A stretch of DNA of 64,000 nt, taken from NCBI GenBank assembly GCA_037127255.1, contig JBANSL010000004.1, forward strand, positions 26,915,967 to 26,979,966. Direction: 5' to 3'. Under the pieces are notes generated by a model that was not told the origin of the DNA, did no database searches, and was given only the letters and a program-made list of their open reading frames with translations. How positions within the stretch are numbered: the stretch's first letter is position 1; the number at the start of each line of letters is the position of its first letter. This document shows, piece after piece, positions 59,301 through 64,000 of this stretch. This stretch comes from Persicaria tinctoria (lineage: Eukaryota; Streptophyta; Magnoliopsida; Caryophyllales; Polygonaceae). A program made the position numbers and the translations under genes.

Positions 59301-61577
59301 CATCATACAAGGACATATAAGAGCAACATAGTAACTATCTCATCTGACACAATGATCATATAACAGGTCAAGTATGACACGTAATCATGTGACGAGATAC
59401 ATTTAGAAAGCATGGGTCCTACATGGTACTAGCGATACATGATGTGATACAAGCATGGTCAAAAGTCATTAAGAGGAGTTCGACATAATATTCACGAAAC
59501 ATGAGATATCATCAAAAGTAACAAGAAGGGCATCATGGGCGATAGATTATAATCGTGTCAAGAACGAACCATCATAGGACACACATAAATGTACAATAGT
59601 TATCACATCATAGAACATGTACAACATGTAATCATTTAGCGAGTCATATTGGAAATCATAAGCCCTACAGAATACTACTAGCACATATCGAATCATGACC
59701 ACAATCAAGGTAACTCGACTAAATTCATTCTAGCATTCATGCGTCATGCATATACGAAATGATATAACGTGGTGTGTGATCATGCGAGGTGTCAAGTCAT
59801 ACATCTATGCCAGCATAAGAGGAATTCATAACGTAATAGGGAAACACTACCGAGTGATAACATGTAAGCATGCTATGATAAACCATCACCGAAAGCAAAT
59901 CAATCATCGAATTCAACATCAATTATCTTGCATGAGTAAGACATGTTATGGTAATAGAAAGAGGGAAGAACCACACTATCAAGAACCTAGCTTGAGAGAG
60001 AATCAGCAATAATGCATGCAATATACAATTCACACGAGTCACCACCAAGGATCCTACATGATACTAAAGGTTCAACATAACATACGATACATGCATGCAA
60101 CTAATCATGACATCATGTAAGAAATCAATTCAATCACATTCCAACAACATAGAAGCCTGAGGAAGATTTTACGATGTATACTACGAGTTTAAGCAACAGG
60201 GTAATATAGCTGGAACACGAGAACATGAGTTCAAACCAACACATACTGGGATAAAACATGCATTTATCAAGACTCATTCACACCAACATAACCCCAATTC
60301 AGTGCAAGTATCACACAACAGTATAAATTGCAGAGTAAGCAACAATAATTAACCTGGTGTATACATAACAAACGGGCATGCTATTGATTCTTGTCACAAA
60401 AGGAATAATAGGCATTGACACGTCATCATCCAACATGCTAAGATGATCATCTATCGACATTTATACAAAGAGGAATTGATCACACTATCATGAACCTAAT
60501 TCAAGAGCAGATAACGATCATATAGGTTCATATCATGTGGTTCATCTTTCCAACCAATCATACGGTCAACAAGCCAAGTGAACAGGCTATAACAACAAAC
60601 AGTCATGATATAAGGCAAGACAGAACACGAGACTTGAGCAAGGTAACTATCCACAACATGAACTTAAACAATAAAACCATGACAGAAGGCAAGGCATAAC
60701 ATGAGAACTTCTTACTAATGATCATTGGCAAGGTACATGCGGAGGATTATAAAATCATGTCATGCAATTCAGAGAGAGTCACCACTACAACCGAACAGAT
60801 ATCCCTAAGGGCGGCCATTGACTCTTCCCGACTGACTTATCACCCCTCTTTCTCGTGGGACTCTGGTATGACTCTTTGTGGAAAGGAGGCACTGGTTGAT
60901 AGTCAAAAGAATAGAGAAGGACAACCCCATAAACACCTTACTTTTTAACTCGGAATTACGCCAAGGACCACATTCCAATAATCACTCAAACAACCCTCAT
61001 ATTCACACATGATTCCGACACAATGTATTTATAACCAACCCGATTCCCGTGAAAGATACTGACATCCGGGAGAAAGACTCAATAAGATCCTCAAGGGTTT
61101 AGCATAATGGAACGGGCTATTACACATAATTGGGTTAACCATACAGAAACAAGGGTACTCCCACTATCCCGTTTGAAAATATCAGTCAAGACACATTTAA
61201 TAGTTAAGGCATCCAAATAAGATCTCTAACATAGCAAGCATTCAACACATAATCAGTTAATAATACTCATAATGATCTTCTTGGAGTCTCTCAACCCATT
61301 TGTAAAGAACAAGCTGATATTTCGTTTGCCGTTCCCAACTACACCCAATAGGGGTGGTCTAGCGCCTTTACTACCCACTCGTGTCCCCGCTTGATCGGTC
61401 TTCCTCTTTTATTACAAGTCAAGTTCATTATATAGTCCAATTTCGGTTAGACATCTTAAGTTCATTTTGCCCTTCTTAAAATCCTTTCAAATCCTTTGAA
61501 ATTCATGGGCGGTTTTCCAAAACATACCCTCGACCTTGCATACCCGAATTGCACAACCTCGGCTCTGATACCATCTT
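56339..61577 (-). other. Element D interior: PPT, 5.2 kb without genes, leader
   Basis: 56339-56480 matches the 3' end of Gypsy-C in inverse orientation (PPT TCATCCACCTCT and the inverted repeat AAGTCTCGTCCCCGAGACT). 56800-60960 is A/C-rich on the plus strand, dominated by CATCA, ACATAA and ATCATG phrases, with frames no longer than about 90 codons on either strand. 61330-61577 matches the leader of Gypsy-C loosely. The repetitive trinucleotide flavour resembles the GATATGATG-rich region behind pol in Gypsy-C. I see no decayed pol inside, so this is not simply an element full of stops. Confidence 0.75.
61561..61573 (-). other. Primer-binding site of Element D
   Basis: Minus-strand TGGTATCAGAGCC (plus GGCTCTGATACCA), four bases from the LTR end; complementary to initiator Met-tRNA. 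Confidence 0.93.
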
Positions 61578-64000
61578 TCTAACGGCCCAGAATTATGATT
61601 TCCGGGTTACGTTTCAAGGGATAAAACCCCTTGTTCAGATCTTGCAATCCAGGTACGGGTCGAGGTTTCAAACTCATTTTATGATTAGATCAAAGAGGGA
61701 TTTCAAACCCTAAAAGTCACGAAGGGTCGTTGGGTACCCTTAACCTGTCTTAAGACTATGTCGCGAAATTTGATTCAAATGGAAGTAAAGCGGAAGCAAC
61801 GTTAAGATACAAAGTGTTACGGCATAGCCGGGTCAAAAGCAAAAGATAAGCGAGTGATTACCATTTTACCAAGTTAGAATATTAGCTAGGTTCTTTGAAT
61901 CGCTAAAGGGTTCCCGTAACAGAAGAAAGGAGCAAACAAGATCTGCATAAAATACCTTAAAAAAAAGAACGGGGAAAGGAGTCAGATCGAGCCACTCATG
62001 CGGGACCGGCAGTCCTCGCTGAGGCCACATAGTATGTGCTATACCTAATAAAGATGCTCTAATGCAGTACGAAAGTCAAACACACTAGCATGCCTCTAAG
62101 TATAATAATGTGCAGAAATACTGTAAAGGGCCCAAGACAATGCCAACTGGCATATCCCTCTCCTACCTCCACCCCCTTCCGATAGGGCGGAGACTGGCCA
62201 GCTCGTGAATGCATTCCATCATAATCGGGCAGCACGCATGCCTAACCCGCTCCACAATAAAGCCCGCAGGCATATCATAATATAAGGAAGTTCATGACTC
62301 GATTGACTCAGGGTACCCGATGAGGTTGGGCTACCCTATGACCCTAGCAAAGACTCTAGGACAATCACAGATAACGGTCGTTCTATTTCAAACGCATAAA
62401 GTAAACAGATGCTCGATCAATTAGTGCAACCTAAACATGATACTACATGGCATGCTTGTATGCATATGCAACACTTAACATAAAATGCAACAACATGCAT
62501 GAATGTCCAACCTGAGTAAGCCCCCTAGGGAACTTACCTGAAGATGCAGAACAACAGGATAATACAAGCAAGGGCCCAAATGCAACTCCAAAAGCAATAC
62601 ACACCTATCATCAAGTCAATTCCATAAGCTACCAGACCGATATTCATACATACGAAACCTAAGTTCCCAACATACTCAAAACCAACCGATAGTGAAACCG
62701 TTTTCCAAAACCTTTCCGATATGATCAACATCAACCAAAATCGTTCTTCTAATTTCCTTCTCAAAATCAACATCATCAAGCCAAGACAAAATCCCGACAT
62801 TAATCATTTAAATCCTTAACCAATTTCCCAAAGTCATATTATTAAAACGATTCCAGCATGTTTATTCTCAAAATCATTATATAAATAGATTCCAACCATT
62901 AAGATTTTTATAAATTACTCAAAAACATATAACCAAATACAACACCAAACTAAATCCATTTTTACAAACCATGACTATAAAGCAAGGCCAATAAGTTGTT
63001 TTAGAATTTCTAAACACATATAAAATCATCACAAAATAATTGTCCAATTAATATCACTTTTAAACAATTTAAAATAATTAATAATAAAGATAATAATTCC
63101 AAAATAATAGTAAATTAAACTCAGGATGTATTTCGTAATATTATTATGATCATCATTTCAGAAGTAGTTTTGATTACCATAACATATATCCATAATATAT
63201 AACACAATTTAGAAATAACAACCCATTAACCAAATGAAATGAAAATAAAAAGCCCAACCCGAAATCTAAAGGAAGAGGGAAACCCGGAAGGAATAGGCCC
63301 ACGACCCGGATCCGGCCCAACTCAACTCTCTCAGCCCCAAACCCGGTTCAGTTAAGACAAAATAAAAGAAAAGGAGGGGAACCCGGTTCATTCCTGAAAC
63401 CCAAACCAAACCCTGAAGAAAATGATATAACCCGAAAGATAGAATCCGGGTTAAGCCCAACCCGATGGCCCAAAGAGAAATAAGAGGGATCATCCTCTTC
63501 CTCTGAACTGGGCACATACGCGATGGAATCGAACGGGAAGAAGAGGAATTAGGCTCGCCATAGCTCCGTTCCGGCCCAGACTTTGCCCACCCGACCGCCA
63601 CAGAAATCCGACCAAGACCCACACCGGCAATTACAAACGCGGAAGGAGAGAAGGGAGGAGAGGAGGAAATTACCGAGGCTGAGTTCTCGCCGAAAATGTT
63701 CGATTTGCTTCGTCGGAGGTTCGGTCTGGCGTCGTCGGAGTCACGGACTGCCCTCTGCTCAGCCGCTCGGAATCGGGAGAACAAAGGATGGAGGGAGGCG
63801 GCGGCGGCGTCGGCGGCGGCTGCTTCTGGCGTCGAGAGAGGTGCGGGGATGACGCTGGGTTGCTGCTGCTGTCCACTGGAAACGAGAGAGAGAATGAACA
63901 AGGGCTCGGCGCCGGCGGCTTGGGCCCATACTCGGCTCTGCCTCCTCGGACCTCGGAGACGCAGGTTGCTGCTGCTCGGAACCGGAAATGAAGCAGAGGG
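61578..64000 (-). repeat. 5' LTR of Element D (incomplete)
   Basis: Begins TCTAACGGCCCAG, where the other LTR has TGTAACGG, so the terminal CA has mutated. It aligns with the 3' LTR up to about 63662. From there to the window edge it is a GC-rich stretch with Ala/Arg/Gly-coding triplet runs (GGCGGCGGC, 63795-63830) that resembles the GC-rich block of the Gypsy-C LTR, including a splice-donor-like end (minus-strand CTCGGTAATTTC near 63675). A long minus-strand frame (63266-63901) covers it but reads as low-complexity leader. Confidence 0.88.

Larger units (their letters stand above)
53713..64000 (-). mobile_element. Element D: non-coding Tekay-like LTR element (LARD-type), incomplete at the window edge
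   Basis: On the minus strand: 5' LTR (from beyond 64000 to 61578), PBS (61573-61561), 5.2 kb interior, PPT (about 56355-56339) and 3' LTR (56338-53713). LTR ends, leader, PBS and the PPT block match those of Gypsy-C in outline, so D belongs to the same wider group. The interior has no open frame above about 90 codons and no Gag, RT or integrase motif. It would have to move using proteins from a Tekay-type relative. The LTRs share a roughly 98% similar R/U5-side portion but differ completely in the visible U3-side portion. The outer duplication cannot be checked. Confidence 0.88.

Noticed and set aside
63266..63901. 211-codon minus-strand open frame at the right edge
   Set aside because: It lies in the GC-rich part of the Element D 5' LTR, is low-complexity Ala/Ser/Pro and resembles an untranslated leader; no domain is visible.

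Overview
The window is plant nuclear DNA, almost certainly from a eudicot. I cannot name the species. It is essentially one large block of nested transposable elements. The evidence is plant-type Ty1/copia and Ty3/gypsy polyproteins, a plant CACTA (En/Spm) transposon with TNP2 and TNPA-type genes and GT-AG introns, Tekay-like long LTRs, hAT-type elements with 8-bp duplications, and no ordinary host gene that I can recognise. No tRNA, rRNA or CRISPR array was seen.

Layout: positions 1-3295 hold the 5' part of a minus-strand copia element (Copia-1, SIRE-like), which runs out of the window on the left. From about 3891 to 46038 there is an old, decayed plus-strand gypsy element (Gypsy-A, CRM/Reina-like). 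Its right LTR was entered by an almost non-coding LTR element (Element B, 8712-45702). B's left LTR was hit by a short hAT-type element (9472-10336), and B's interior by a second copia of the same family as Copia-1 (Copia-2, 10573-41850, minus strand). Copia-2 was then split twice: a 12.5-kb CACTA transposon (12360-24842) landed near the end of its RNase H region, and a young 11.2-kb Tekay-type gypsy element (Gypsy-C, 30550-41742) landed in its 5' LTR. Target-site duplications can be read at most levels, and in several cases the broken sequence resumes on the far side, so the order of insertion is secure.

The right part (46039-64000) has an (AT)40 microsatellite, two diverged hAT-like ends, a solo LTR related to Element B (47860-49791) with a perfect duplication, a 642-codon open frame of unknown nature (51629-53557), and Element D (53713 to beyond 64000, minus strand). 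D has Tekay-like LTRs, PBS, PPT and leader, but its 5.2-kb interior encodes nothing recognisable.

How the genes relate: the only multi-exon gene that reads intact throughout is the CACTA TNPA-like/ULP1-protease fusion (851 codons, 11 exons). Its partner transposase gene TNP2 in the same element has a frameshift and a nonsense codon. Gypsy-C is nearly intact apart from a deletion of about 20 nt in reverse transcriptase. Element D and Element B look like non-autonomous passengers that would need enzymes from autonomous relatives; Gypsy-C's family is the natural candidate partner for D.
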